This document shows positions 8,358 through 16,317 of a stretch of 64,000 nucleotides of DNA, one piece after another. Every line of letters starts with the position of its first letter. Positions within the stretch are counted from its first letter, which is position 1. Source of the DNA: Lachnospiraceae bacterium UBA5899. Lineage in GTDB: Bacteria; Bacillota; Clostridia; Lachnospirales; Lachnospiraceae. The stretch covers positions 1-64,000 of the forward strand of contig DJEL01000022.1 of the NCBI GenBank assembly GCA_002432425.1, in the 5' to 3' direction. The position numbers and the translations under genes were made by a program. A model generated the notes under the pieces. That model was given only the letters and a program-made list of their open reading frames with translations. It did not search any database and had not been told where the DNA came from.

Positions 8358-9764
8358 ATGGGTGGCTTTTTTGGTGTAGCCGCAGAAGAAGACTGCGTAT
8401 TTGATTTATTTTTCGGAGTAGATTATCATTCTCATCTGGGTACCAGACGAGGCGGAATGGCCGTATACGGCAAGGATGGTTTTAACCGTTCCATACATAA
8501 TATAGAAAATGCTCCGTTCCGTACAAAGTTTGACAAGGATATCCAGACCATGAAAGGATATTACGGCATCGGTTGTATTTCCGATTATGAACCTCAGCCA
8601 CTGATTGTCCGTTCTCATCACGGAACCTACGCACTGACTACCGTAAGCAAAATCAACAACACTGAGGAACTGGTTAAGAAGCTGTTTGATAAAAATCATT
8701 CCCACTTCCTGGAAATGAGCGGAGGTGACATCAATGCCACCGAGCTTGTCGCTTCATTAATTAACCAGAAGGAAAACCTGATCGATGGTATCAAATATGC
8801 CCTGGAGTCCATCGACGGCTCCTTGTCCTTACTGTTATTAAACCAGGCCGGTATTTATGCCGCCAGAGATAAGTACGGCCGTACTCCCATTGTGATTGGC
8901 CGCAAAGAAGGTGCTTTCTGTGCTTCCTTTGAAAATTTTGCCTATAAAAATTTAGGTTATTCCGATTACAAGGAATTAGGCCCCGGCGAAGTTGCCGTAT
9001 TGACGCCGAAAAACTGCGTTACCCTGGTTCATCCCGGCAGGGAAATGAAAATCTGTACCTTCCTTTGGATTTATTACGGCTATCCTGCCAGCTCTTACGA
9101 AGGTTTGAGCGTGGAACAGATGCGTTACAACTGCGGTGCAAAAATGGCTGCCCGCGATAACGTCCGCCCCGATATTGTTGCCGGTGTACCCGACTCCGGT
9201 ACCGCCCATGCCATCGGTTATGCCAACGCTTCCGGAGTACCTTTCTCCAGACCTTTTATCAAATATACACCGACCTGGCCCCGTTCCTTTATGCCCACCA
9301 TTCAGAGCCAGCGTAACCTGATTGCCAAAATGAAAATGCTCGCCGTACAGGATTTAATCAAGGACAAGAGTCTGCTTTTAATTGACGACTCCATCGTCCG
9401 CGGTACGCAGCTTAGAGAAACAACGGAATTCCTTTATAAGAGCGGTGCAAAAGAAGTGCATATCCGTCCGGCGTGCCCGCCTCTTCTTTACGGATGCAAG
9501 TATCTGAACTTTTCCCGTTCTTCTTCGGAGATGGATCTGATTACCAGACGTGTCATCGACAGATTGGAGCACGGCAATGTAACGGACGAAGTGCTGCAGG
9601 AGTACGCTGATCCCGAATCTGAAAAATACGAACGCATGGTGGAAGAAATCCGCAAGGAATTAAACTTTACTTCCCTCCGCTTCAACAGACTGGATGATAT
9701 GCTGGATGCGGTCGGCATCGACAAATGCAAACTCTGCACCTACTGCTGGGACGGCAGAGAATAA
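8358..9764 (+). CDS. PurF-like amidophosphoribosyltransferase lacking the glutaminase cysteine
   Basis: A 468-residue paralogue of glutamine PRPP amidotransferase. The N-terminal Ntn-hydrolase domain is recognisable (GVDYHSHLGTRRGG), but the protein begins MGGFFGV where active class II enzymes have Cys in the second position (MCGIFG type). The nucleophile is therefore Gly, encoded by GGT at 8361. The PRPP loop is intact (LLIDDSIVRGTQ, about 340-351). Cysteines near 257, 372-379 and 457-460 fit the iron-sulfur ligand pattern of Bacillus PurF. It may use free ammonia or have another role. The gene is monocistronic, preceded by AGGTACAGG, with TATAAT at 8281-8286 as a possible -10. Confidence 0.85.
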   Translation: MGGFFGVAAEEDCVFDLFFGVDYHSHLGTRRGGMAVYGKDGFNRSIHNIENAPFRTKFDKDIQTMKGYYGIGCISDYEPQPLIVRSHHGTYALTTVSKINNTEELVKKLFDKNHSHFLEMSGGDINATELVASLINQKENLIDGIKYALESIDGSLSLLLLNQAGIYAARDKYGRTPIVIGRKEGAFCASFENFAYKNLGYSDYKELGPGEVAVLTPKNCVTLVHPGREMKICTFLWIYYGYPASSYEGLSVEQMRYNCGAKMAARDNVRPDIVAGVPDSGTAHAIGYANASGVPFSRPFIKYTPTWPRSFMPTIQSQRNLIAKMKMLAVQDLIKDKSLLLIDDSIVRGTQLRETTEFLYKSGAKEVHIRPACPPLLYGCKYLNFSRSSSEMDLITRRVIDRLEHGNVTDEVLQEYADPESEKYERMVEEIRKELNFTSLRFNRLDDMLDAVGIDKCKLCTYCWDGRE

Positions 9765-9803
9765 TGCTCATGCGAGCGCTGATATCCCGTTGTCAGCAGG
9801 CAA

Positions 9804-11015
9804 TTACTGTTGACAGTACCATTGTAATAAAAGACCTACTACACGGCTGTAGGCGACCATTCCGTCGTCTACGCCGTTTAATTTTAAAGAAGTTTCCACA
9901 AATCCGGTGGACACCGCATCCACCACTTCCGTATCCACGACCGCTTCTTTTTCAATCCTGTCCCATTCCTCTTTACGCACAAACACCGCATCTTCATACA
10001 CCTGCCGGTTAATCTGCACCTCTGCCATGTATCTTTCGTAATCTTCCCCAATGGCTTCGTAAAAATCATTGTTCACATAGTTGAGCACACTTAAATACCC
10101 GCTGTACCGGAACAGCAAATCGTCTGAAGAAATGCATGCCAGAAATCCGATAAAATTGGCTTCATCCTCCTGTATGTACCCTTTCAGATGCGCCAGCTCG
10201 TGGCACATGGTCGCCGGCAGATTAGTAACATACGCTACCTTGTTGTAATTTGCTTCCATGGAAAACGGAAAATAATACCCCAGCATGTACTGTTGGCTCA
10301 CAAAATCCGAAAAATAAAGCGGTTTTGGCATGGGATAAAAACCTTGCAGGACATCATAGGTTTCGCCCAATGCCTGCATGTCCGAAATCGCCTTTTTTCC
10401 CATGTTCCCTTCATAAATGATTTCGCCGTCCTCCGTTCGCTGCATCTGCCCGGACAATTCATTGCATTTTTCTACCAGCATATTCCGAAGGGCGGTCAAA
10501 TCCTGTAACGTGTAGGTGCCTTTTTCAGCAGCAAAATATTTTTCACTGAATGGTGTGGCATGGTACAAAATGGTGCAGTTCAAGGTCATAAGCACCAAAA
10601 CTGCCAGCAGCACCCATGCAAAGAAAGTGTAAAAACCGCAGCAAAATTTGTCAAAACGCCCTCTTCCCTGAGTGATACTTGGACGGGTCACATGGGACGC
10701 GCTTGAACATTCATCCTGTTTATCCACATGGCGTGCCCTGCATCGCCTTATTATCCACCTGAAAGCAGACGCAATCATCAGTATAACGGCTGCTATTACC
10801 AGAAATACCCCCGCCACAATCAGCCATTCCCCTACCGAAAACGGAAACAGCCCTGTTAATCTTCCGTAAGTATTGACCCATATCGGGAAAATATAGCGGA
10901 TGTACCAGTCACAAAATGGCTCCGAACTCCACGCGATTATATTCAGGAGCACCACCATTCCTACTATAATAAAATATATTTTTGCTTGTGTTTTCCAATT
11001 TTTTATCTTCTGCAT
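9804..11015 (-). CDS. DUF3810 membrane zinc metallopeptidase-like protein
   Basis: A 403-residue membrane protein. Three hydrophobic helices occupy the first third (about residues 12-32, 62-85 and 130-150). A soluble C-terminal domain carries HELAH near residue 270, followed by an acidic EDEANF about ten residues later. This is the HExxH zinc-peptidase pattern of the DUF3810 family. The substrate is unknown. CGGAGATAATGT precedes the ATG at 11015. The gene converges on the PurF-like gene, 39 bases apart. Proteolysis at the outer membrane face is inference from topology. Confidence 0.75.
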   Translation of the reverse strand: MQKIKNWKTQAKIYFIIVGMVVLLNIIAWSSEPFCDWYIRYIFPIWVNTYGRLTGLFPFSVGEWLIVAGVFLVIAAVILMIASAFRWIIRRCRARHVDKQDECSSASHVTRPSITQGRGRFDKFCCGFYTFFAWVLLAVLVLMTLNCTILYHATPFSEKYFAAEKGTYTLQDLTALRNMLVEKCNELSGQMQRTEDGEIIYEGNMGKKAISDMQALGETYDVLQGFYPMPKPLYFSDFVSQQYMLGYYFPFSMEANYNKVAYVTNLPATMCHELAHLKGYIQEDEANFIGFLACISSDDLLFRYSGYLSVLNYVNNDFYEAIGEDYERYMAEVQINRQVYEDAVFVRKEEWDRIEKEAVVDTEVVDAVSTGFVETSLKLNGVDDGMVAYSRVVGLLLQWYCQQ

Positions 11016-11051
11016 ACATTATCTCCGAAAAAGTGAATAAAAATATTTAAA

Positions 11052-11077
11052 AGAGTGGTTGAAATCTCAACCACTCT
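11052..11077 (-). terminator. Terminator of the toxin transcript
   Basis: AGAGTGGTTGA (11052-11062) pairs with TCAACCACTCT (11067-11077), an 11-bp stem. On the minus strand it is followed by TTTTAAATATTTTTATT. It lies 100 bases past the toxin stop and before the DUF3810 gene. Confidence 0.75.
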
Positions 11078-11087
11078 CCTGTATAAT
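11059..11087 (+). promoter_or_regulatory. Promoter of the antitoxin RNA
   Basis: TTGAAA (11059-11064), a 17-base spacer, and TATAAT (11082-11087), reading towards the toxin gene. The -35 is embedded in the toxin terminator hairpin. The predicted start is near 11094. Confidence 0.7.
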
Positions 11088-11093
11088 CTACTT

Positions 11094-11190
11094 AAAGGTA
11101 ATCGGATGCAGTTCCGATTTGCCCACAGTTATATTGTGTCAGAAATAAGCACTCAAACTTTCAAGGGGTATGGGTGCTTATTTCTTTTCG
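11094..11190 (+). ncRNA. Putative antisense antitoxin RNA, type I TA
   Basis: Predicted RNA of about 95 nt from the promoter at 11059-11087. It contains a small hairpin (ATCGGA/TCCGAT, 11101-11118) and ends at a 12-bp hairpin, AGAAATAAGCAC (11141-11152) with GTGCTTATTTCT (11174-11185), followed by TTTCG. It overlaps the last codons and the 3' untranslated part of the toxin mRNA, which is transcribed from the opposite strand. This is the convergent layout of known type I modules. Confidence 0.6.
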
Positions 11191-11261
11191 TTATGGTTGT
11201 CTATGTACGACAATGCCGCAAATATTACTAACAACAATGTAAGAATTTCTGTTGTGTTCAT
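11178..11261 (-). CDS. Hol-Tox-like small hydrophobic toxin (type I TA)
   Basis: A 27-residue protein beginning MNTTEILTLLLVIFAALSYI and ending DNHNEKK: a short acidic start, one membrane helix and a charged tail. This matches the putative holin-like toxin family of Firmicutes type I toxin-antitoxin loci. The ATG at 11261 follows GAGGGGGTGAT (11277-11267), a near-perfect ribosome-binding site. That site is partly folded into a small hairpin (CCCTC 11292-11288 with GAGGG 11277-11273), as is common for such toxins. A -10 TATAAT on the minus strand at 11335-11330 would start the mRNA near 11323; the -35 is weak. The peptide probably inserts in the membrane and is repressed by the convergent RNA. 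Confidence 0.75.
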   Translation of the reverse strand: MNTTEILTLLLVIFAALSYIDNHNEKK

Positions 11262-11444
11262 ATGGCATCACCCCCTCTGCTTTCACTGAGGGCAATCATA
11301 ACCGAAACTCACACCCGAACCTTTTTTCAATTATACGTACATATTTTACCATATGCACGATATTTCCACAACAGAAAACACTCCTTTTGTCAGTATTTAT
11401 ATTAACCAAATTTCGATAAGTAAATTTAGTTATTATGCCGAATT

Positions 11445-12017
11445 TTACATCCCCACTTCAGAAAATGTCCGAATGGGTTTCATATTTTCTGTGCGTTCGC
11501 CGATGAATTTATCCATCAATACCGTATCATACCAGCGATTGAACTTGTAGCCGCTGCTTTCCAGACGACCGGCAAGGTGATAGCCCATTTTTTCATGAAA
11601 GAACATGCTTCCGTAAATGCTTTTTTCCTCTTCAGTGGGCGGTGCCGTAATCAGCGCAATGGTCTTTACGACGCCCTGCTTCTGTAAAATACTCTCCAGC
11701 TTCGTATAGAGCAGTCTTCCCAATCCGTGACCCTTGTAATCATGCCGCAGATAAACCGTCATTTCAGCCATCCAGCCGTAAGCCACCCTGGGGTGGTAGG
11801 CTCCCGCATAGGCATAGCCGACTATCTTTCCGTCCTCTTCGGCTACCAGATAGGGATATTTTTCCAAAGTATGGGCAATTCTGCCCTGAAATTCTTCCAC
11901 GGAGGGTGTGTCATATTCAAAGGTAATGGCTGTATTTTCCACATAATATCCGTAAATTTTCAAAAGCTCCACGGCATCTTCCACCCCAGCAACACGTATG
12001 GTAACTGATGAACTCAT
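11445..12017 (-). CDS. GNAT acetyltransferase, phosphinothricin acetyltransferase-like
   Basis: A 190-residue N-acetyltransferase. The start is taken at ATG 12017, preceded by AAAGGAAGCGAACCC, rather than an upstream ATG at 12080. The protein begins with a beta-alpha strand region (TIRVAGVEDAVELLKIY). It has the family landmark ITFEYDTPS, and the acetyl-CoA loop DYKGHGLGRLLY. The C-terminal sequence GYKFNRWYDTVLMDK matches the bar/pat branch. The amino substrate is unknown. The gene is next to the decayed ABC exporter but not clearly in its operon. Confidence 0.85.
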   Translation of the reverse strand: MSSSVTIRVAGVEDAVELLKIYGYYVENTAITFEYDTPSVEEFQGRIAHTLEKYPYLVAEEDGKIVGYAYAGAYHPRVAYGWMAEMTVYLRHDYKGHGLGRLLYTKLESILQKQGVVKTIALITAPPTEEEKSIYGSMFFHEKMGYHLAGRLESSGYKFNRWYDTVLMDKFIGERTENMKPIRTFSEVGM

Positions 12018-12079
12018 GGGTTCGCTTCCTTTCAGACAATTTTCGCTATTATTATACATCGAAAGCTGCCCTGCATCCA

Positions 12080-12811
12080 TTAGGCAAAATCACGTTTTTT
12101 GTTCATATATAAATAGATAATTGCTAAAATCAGGATTTCCGCAGCAGAAGAAACCGGGACAGCGAGCGCTCTTTCAACGGAAATATTTCCCTGTGTGATG
12201 CTGGCACTCTGGTCAAGCACAATGAACAGGCTGCAGATTTTCCGAACTTTTTCCGGGCAAATCAAGAGTACGGAATTCGCAACTCCTTCCAGCAGGACAA
12301 AACGAATAAATGCCACTATACCGCCCCATATCCCGCTTCTCATAATCATAATGTAAAAGACCGCCGCACAGCACCAGGTGCAGCATAATGAGAAAAATGA
12401 GCAGAAGCTGCAGCACAACTTTTCCGGTAAGCGGTACGGAAAACTGGCAGAAATATATAAAAGTCAAAAGCGTAACGGTAATGGCTGTCATGATGCCGCA
12501 GGTGCTTATTTTGGCACCTAAAATTTCAAGCGGATGATAGCCTCTCATATATTCGTAATAAATGGTTTTTTCCTTGAATTCTCTTCCAATATATACGTAT
12601 ATACGGCAATAATGCATATCAGAAAAATCAGTATGTAGAAAAATGCAAAGTGGGCGGTTTCCAGCACCGCCTCGGAAGATACTTTTTCTTCGGCACTTGC
12701 AAAGTCAAAAATACAGACCGCAAAGCTGCCGACACATGCCCAGATGACATATTTCATAAAGGAAAGGGAATGCCGGAACCGGTATAGTTCTACTTTCAGC
12801 AAATTCTTCAT
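12080..12811 (-). pseudogene. ABC-2 type permease, broken by two frameshifts
   Basis: Three overlapping frames read as one permease: 12545-12811 (start, first helices), 12213-12617 (continuing at REFKEKTIYYEYMRGYHPLEI), and 12080-12418 (last two helices, ending NKKRDFA). Joining them gives about 245 residues with six membrane segments, the normal size for bacitracin/lantibiotic-export type permeases. Two single-base changes, near 12590-12615 and 12350-12380, break it. The start overlaps the stop of the ATPase gene upstream by ATGA. Sequencing error is an alternative, but the partner gene is also broken. Confidence 0.7.
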
Positions 12812-13706
12812 CGCTGCACCATCCTTTCCAGATAATACTCTTCCGGCTCAATATTCTCCTTCAGAAGTCTTGTTATGGTAAAGCCCTGCCCGGTAATTTC
12901 ACCGGACAATAAAGCAACATCCGCATCCGGCAGCTTAATTCTGTAAAAATTGCCTTTATCCTCTATTGCATTTTCCTCTGATATTTTCTGCAAATAAGGA
13001 AACAGTCTGTCGTTTTCGGTTGTTCCAATCTGCACATATCCATTTTCTTTATTCAGCAAATCTTCCTTGCGGAACTGGTCTAAAATTCGCCCTTCCTTTA
13101 TAAAAATAAAATCCGTGGACAGTTGACTCAGTTCCCCTAAAATATGGCTGGATATCAGCATGGTAATATGTTTTTCTTCACAAAGTTTTTTCAGAATATG
13201 CCGCAGTTCCGCAATGCCCTCCGGTGCCACGCCGTTCATGGGCTCGTCCAATACCAGCACTTCCGGCTCTGTAATCAGCGCTCCCGCTATCCCCAGCCTC
13301 TGTTTCATTCCCAATGAAAACTGACCGACTTTCTTTTTCCCGGTATTGCCAATATTTAAAAGCTCCAAAATTTCCTGCAGCTTCTTTTCATCCGTTTCCC
13401 CTTTAATACCGCCTATAATTTTCATGTTTTCCATGGCTGTCATGCCATGATACAAATATGGGGCTTCAATCATAAAGCTCATCTTCTGCCGGTATTCTTC
13501 TATGGTTCTGTTCCCGGAAACTGTAATTTCTCCAGCGGTAGGCTGCGCCAGACCAGCCGGCATTTTGAAAAAAGTTGTTTTTCGGCTCCGTTGGGACCTA
13601 TTATTCCGTATATATGCCCCTCTTCCATAGAAATGGAAAAAGAGTCAACCGCCTTTACATTATGGTATTCCTTGGAAAGGTTTTTCGTTTCTAACAGTAT
13701 TGCCAT
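12808..13706 (-). pseudogene. BcrA-type ABC exporter ATPase, frameshifted in Walker A
   Basis: The N-terminal piece (13500-13706) reads to GPNGA and then shifts. The rest (12808-13563) continues in another frame with LSLG-type signature (QFSLGMKQRLGIAGAL), Walker B (VLVLDEP) and a typical C-terminus. Deletion of one G in the Walker A codons GCC-GGA-AAA, near 13580, removes the conserved GKT. The full product would be about 300 residues, as in bacitracin/lantibiotic exporters. With the permease also broken, the exporter is probably dead. No two-component system is adjacent. Confidence 0.75.
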
Positions 13707-13902
13707 CCTTGCCTCCGTTTGGATTGTAAAACCATTTGAACTATCGTCTGTTTGGAGTGTTATAACTTATGCATTTTCCAATCTCTGTGCTTTTGATTTG
13801 TGTGATTGATAAAGATAATGTTTTAGTATCTTGTTTATGTTAATATTACCCTACTGCAGCAGGAATTTCAACCAATGAATTCCTTCCTAATTTTAGCCAC
13901 AA

Positions 13903-13937
13903 AAACCCGGCGCCGAGTTTTTATCGGCGCCGGGTTT
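13903..13937 (-). terminator. Terminator of the small membrane protein at 13959
   Basis: AAACCCGGCGCCGA (13903-13916) pairs with TCGGCGCCGGGTTT (13924-13937): a 14-bp GC-rich stem and 7-nt loop. On the minus strand a run of T follows. It begins 22 bases past the stop codon. Confidence 0.9.
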
Positions 13938-13958
13938 CTTATCTCCATATACCAAAAT

Positions 13959-14441
13959 CTATTTCACAAACAACATCATAATTCCCGACAGGATAGCTCC
14001 TATAAGAGGATAGCCTGCAATGGTGAGAACCCACTTTTTCACAAAGTCTTTTTTGTTAATATAGGGACGCAAATCCTCCGTGCCCGGAATGACCCACGCT
14101 TTTGTGTGATTTACCCAGTACCAGTCAATAAAAAAGCGGTCGAAAATTCCTTCGATGAACCAGATAACCGTTATCTGCCAGAAGCCTTCCCAGAAACCTC
14201 TTGCACCATTGATGCCGTAAACCGCAAGCAGCGTAAATCCAAACGCCACACCCAGTCCCACAATATCAAAAATTTTAGCATTTTTCATAATCTGCTTGCG
14301 GGTCATAAGTCCCAACTCTACGACTCTGTCCTGCACCGGCTTATCATACAGAATGACCAGCCCCTGCGGACCGTTGGCTATTCCCAGCACGCAGGCAAAC
14401 AACACGATAAAACAAACAACCAGACCTTCAATAATAATCAA
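13959..14441 (-). CDS. Small polytopic membrane protein, IPGTE family
   Basis: 160 residues with about four membrane helices (roughly 5-25, 60-80, 82-105 and 138-158). Between helices 3 and 4 is the motif VIPGTEDLR. The plus-strand protein at 33213-33710 has the same layout and the matching motif MIPGTEHCK, so the two are paralogues of a family I do not recognise by name. Both have a conserved aromatic/acidic stretch before the motif (IDWYW here, LDVWFR there). A large plus-strand frame over the same bases is a shadow. The function is unknown. Confidence 0.7.
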   Translation of the reverse strand: MIIIEGLVVCFIVLFACVLGIANGPQGLVILYDKPVQDRVVELGLMTRKQIMKNAKIFDIVGLGVAFGFTLLAVYGINGARGFWEGFWQITVIWFIEGIFDRFFIDWYWVNHTKAWVIPGTEDLRPYINKKDFVKKWVLTIAGYPLIGAILSGIMMLFVK

Positions 14442-14557
14442 AACACATTCCTCTCTTTCTGTTATTTTCCGAGTTTTCCGCAGAAAAAATACCGGTTAGT
14501 TTTTGCTAACCAGTATTACTATATGCTATATTTCGCTTCTTGTAAAGAGAAAGAAGT

Positions 14558-15175
14558 CTAATCAAACCTTGTGGTCCAGTTTTCCCCGGCATCGTGTGCC
14601 TCAAAACATAGGGCAATCTGCGCCGCCGTCACCTTTTCCTCCGCAAGGTTCACCGGCAGTTCCGTTCTGTCAAAGTACCGAATTTCCGTGGTTTCGATGT
14701 TTTCCTCAAAGGCTCCGCCAAGCTTCCGGCACAGCACAAAAATTTTAATCACCCCGAAAGGCAGATTGCATTTATTGTGTTTCCGCCAATCCTGCACGGC
14801 AATGATTTTATCCGCGCTTACCTGAAGCCCCGCTTCTTCTCTGGTTTCCTTCACGGTATTGGACGCCACGGACTGGTTCACATCGCACCATCCGCCCGGC
14901 AGCGACCAGGTTCCGTTTTTCTCATGCACCAACAGAATTTTGCCGTCCTCAAACACTGCCGCCCGGGTGTCCACCTTGGGCGTCTGGTATCCATCTTCAT
15001 TGCAAAAGAAACCCTTCACTTTTTCTACCGGCATATCGGTTTCACAGGAAATCATTTCCGCCGCAATGGAGCGCAGATCTTCGTAGCGTTCTCTGTCGTA
15101 AGTGTTTTCGCCGTATGCCAGTCCCGCCTGTGCAATGCTCTGAATACGCATCGCAAATTCTGTCCATTTATTCAT
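14558..15175 (-). CDS. NUDIX hydrolase with N-terminal NUDIX-associated domain
   Basis: About 205 residues from ATG 15175, which has GGAAGG about ten bases upstream; an ATG at 15193 is less likely. The N-terminal 60 residues match the small helical domain found before the NUDIX fold in ADP-ribose/nucleotide pyrophosphatases (WTEFAMRIQSIAQAGLAY). The NUDIX box is GWCDVNQSVASNTVKETREEAG: relative to the consensus, the first Glu is Gln and the Arg is Lys, while the metal-binding ETREEAG core is intact. It probably cleaves a nucleoside diphosphate derivative. The gene appears monocistronic. Confidence 0.85.
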   Translation of the reverse strand: MNKWTEFAMRIQSIAQAGLAYGENTYDRERYEDLRSIAAEMISCETDMPVEKVKGFFCNEDGYQTPKVDTRAAVFEDGKILLVHEKNGTWSLPGGWCDVNQSVASNTVKETREEAGLQVSADKIIAVQDWRKHNKCNLPFGVIKIFVLCRKLGGAFEENIETTEIRYFDRTELPVNLAEEKVTAAQIALCFEAHDAGENWTTRFD

Positions 15176-15250
15176 ATCAGGTAGTCCTTCCATTTATTGT
15201 TTTTTTACTGTAGCACTCTGCTTCGACTTTTCCTACTGCTTTTTCTGGTT

Positions 15251-15341
15251 GTAGGCACTGACGACTCTTTTCTTCTCTTGCGTGCCTATTCTCCCTTTTC
15301 CCGTAGGCACTTTACCTCGGATTTCTCTCTTCCGTGCCTAC
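15251..15341. repeat. Two tandem 52-bp inverted-repeat units
   Basis: GTAGGCAC at 15251 and 15303 (52 bases apart) each face a GTGCCTA at 15282 and 15334. The two hairpins have 7-8 bp stems and pyrimidine-rich loops of about 23 nt. They lie between the divergent NUDIX and MarR genes, in a stretch (15176-15522) that otherwise holds only the MarR promoter. Confidence 0.7.
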
Positions 15342-15410
15342 TCGTCTTATCTTCCTCATTATACACAGATAAGCATCCTCATGAATAGTCCAAATGGGAA
15401 ATTTTAAAAG

Positions 15411-15464
15411 ATGTTGACAGCTCAACTTCTTTTCTGTATGATGTGAGATGTTGAGAGTTTAACA
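15411..15464 (+). promoter_or_regulatory. MarR promoter with two operator-like repeats
   Basis: Promoter: TTGACA (15414-15419), 17-base spacer, TATGAT (15437-15442). Two related partial palindromes overlap it. One is ATGTTGACAGCTCAACT (15411-15427) on the -35, and the other is ATGTTGAGAGTTTAACA (15448-15464) at the transcription start. Their centres are 37 bases apart. The placement is that expected for autorepression by the MarR protein encoded just downstream (inference). Confidence 0.75.
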
Positions 15465-15522
15465 TTTGAAAGTTTCACACAACGAATATCATGTAGGAAC
15501 TTCGCTTCCGGAAAGGATATGT

Positions 15523-15969
15523 ATGGTAGACCGTTTTGAAAAATTTTCCCTTGCCATTTCGGAAATATACCGCTATTGGCACAAAATTGCCGCAGATGAG
15601 CTGAGTGAATATCACCTGAAAAGCTCCCATGCCGTATATCTTACGACCCTGTATCGTTATCCCGACGGGCTGACAGCGCCCCGGCTTGCCGAACTGTGTG
15701 GCAAAGATAAAGCCGATGTTTCCCGCATGGTTTCCATTATGGAAGCGAAGGGGCTTGTCACTAAGGAAGGCAGCAACCAGAACCGTTACCGCGGAACTTT
15801 GAAGCTGACGGAGGAAGGTCTGCATGTGGCGGAACAAATCAGCAAGCGCGCCGCCCTCGCCGTAGAAAAAGCAAACGAGGGCATCACCGAAGAAAAAAGA
15901 GTCATTTTTACGGAGTGCCTGGATATTATAACCAAAAACTTACAGAGAGTTTCCGAAGAAGGATTGTAA
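15523..15969 (+). CDS. MarR-family transcriptional regulator
   Basis: 148 residues from ATG 15523, chosen because GGAAAGGA ends 5 bases before it; an upstream in-frame ATG at 15466 lies inside the operator region. A winged helix-turn-helix spans about residues 35-105: LTAPRLAELCGKDKADVSRMVSIMEAKGLV is the recognition part. It is followed by the wing (NRYRGTLKLTEEG) and a long dimerisation helix. It probably represses its own promoter. Downstream genes may share the transcript: a 61-codon ORF and degV. Confidence 0.85.
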   Translation: MVDRFEKFSLAISEIYRYWHKIAADELSEYHLKSSHAVYLTTLYRYPDGLTAPRLAELCGKDKADVSRMVSIMEAKGLVTKEGSNQNRYRGTLKLTEEGLHVAEQISKRAALAVEKANEGITEEKRVIFTECLDIITKNLQRVSEEGL

Positions 15970-16071
15970 CCAGCATCGGATAATGAATTTCCAAAGAAAA
16001 TTGCAACCAGCTTCAAACATGGATTTCGGAAGAAACTGCAACCTATGTCAAACATGTATTTCAGAAGAAAA
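15963..16071 (+). repeat. Three imperfect 36-37-bp tandem repeats after marR
   Basis: Units starting at 15963, 16000 and 16036 share the pattern ATTGCAACC...CAAACATG-ATTTC-AAGAAA. The first unit overlaps the marR stop codon. They are degenerate and contiguous, so they are not CRISPR-like. They may be a slippage-derived intergenic array or part of the mRNA between marR and the next ORF. Confidence 0.6.
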
Positions 16072-16131
16072 TATATATACCCCATGTGCAATGCCAATTT
16101 CTCTTGAAGGAAATTTTAGAAAGGAATAGAT

Positions 16132-16317
16132 ATGAATATTTTGAAGAAGGCTTATTGCCGCATATATCAGGCTGCACGAATTTCACGTTATACAACCGAA
16201 AATATCCGAATTATGGACGCTTATCACAGAAAGGCCGGCTTTGAATCTTTTCCCATAAAAAAAGCATTTACACATAATACCTCTCCCTCCACTTACTTAA
16301 GAAAGGAAAACTCATGA
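16132..16317 (+). CDS. Small basic protein coupled to degV
   Basis: 61 residues, basic and Tyr-rich, with no recognised domain. Coding is supported by a strong ribosome-binding site (AGAAAGGA, 6 bases before ATG 16132) and by its stop codon overlapping the degV start as ATGA (16314-16317), the usual sign of translational coupling. The second half (HRKAGFESFPIKKAF) looks less protein-like. It could be a leader ORF that controls degV translation. Confidence 0.45.
   Translation: MNILKKAYCRIYQAARISRYTTENIRIMDAYHRKAGFESFPIKKAFTHNTSPSTYLRKENS

Noticed and set aside
12080..13706. Reading the permease and ATPase pieces as separate real genes
   Set aside because: Each fragment continues the next in a normal ABC protein, and single fragments lack the Walker A or helices needed. 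Frameshift is the simpler explanation.
13875..14561. 228-codon plus-strand ORF
   Set aside because: Covers the real minus-strand membrane protein and its terminator hairpin. The translated sequence is hydrophilic and irregular.
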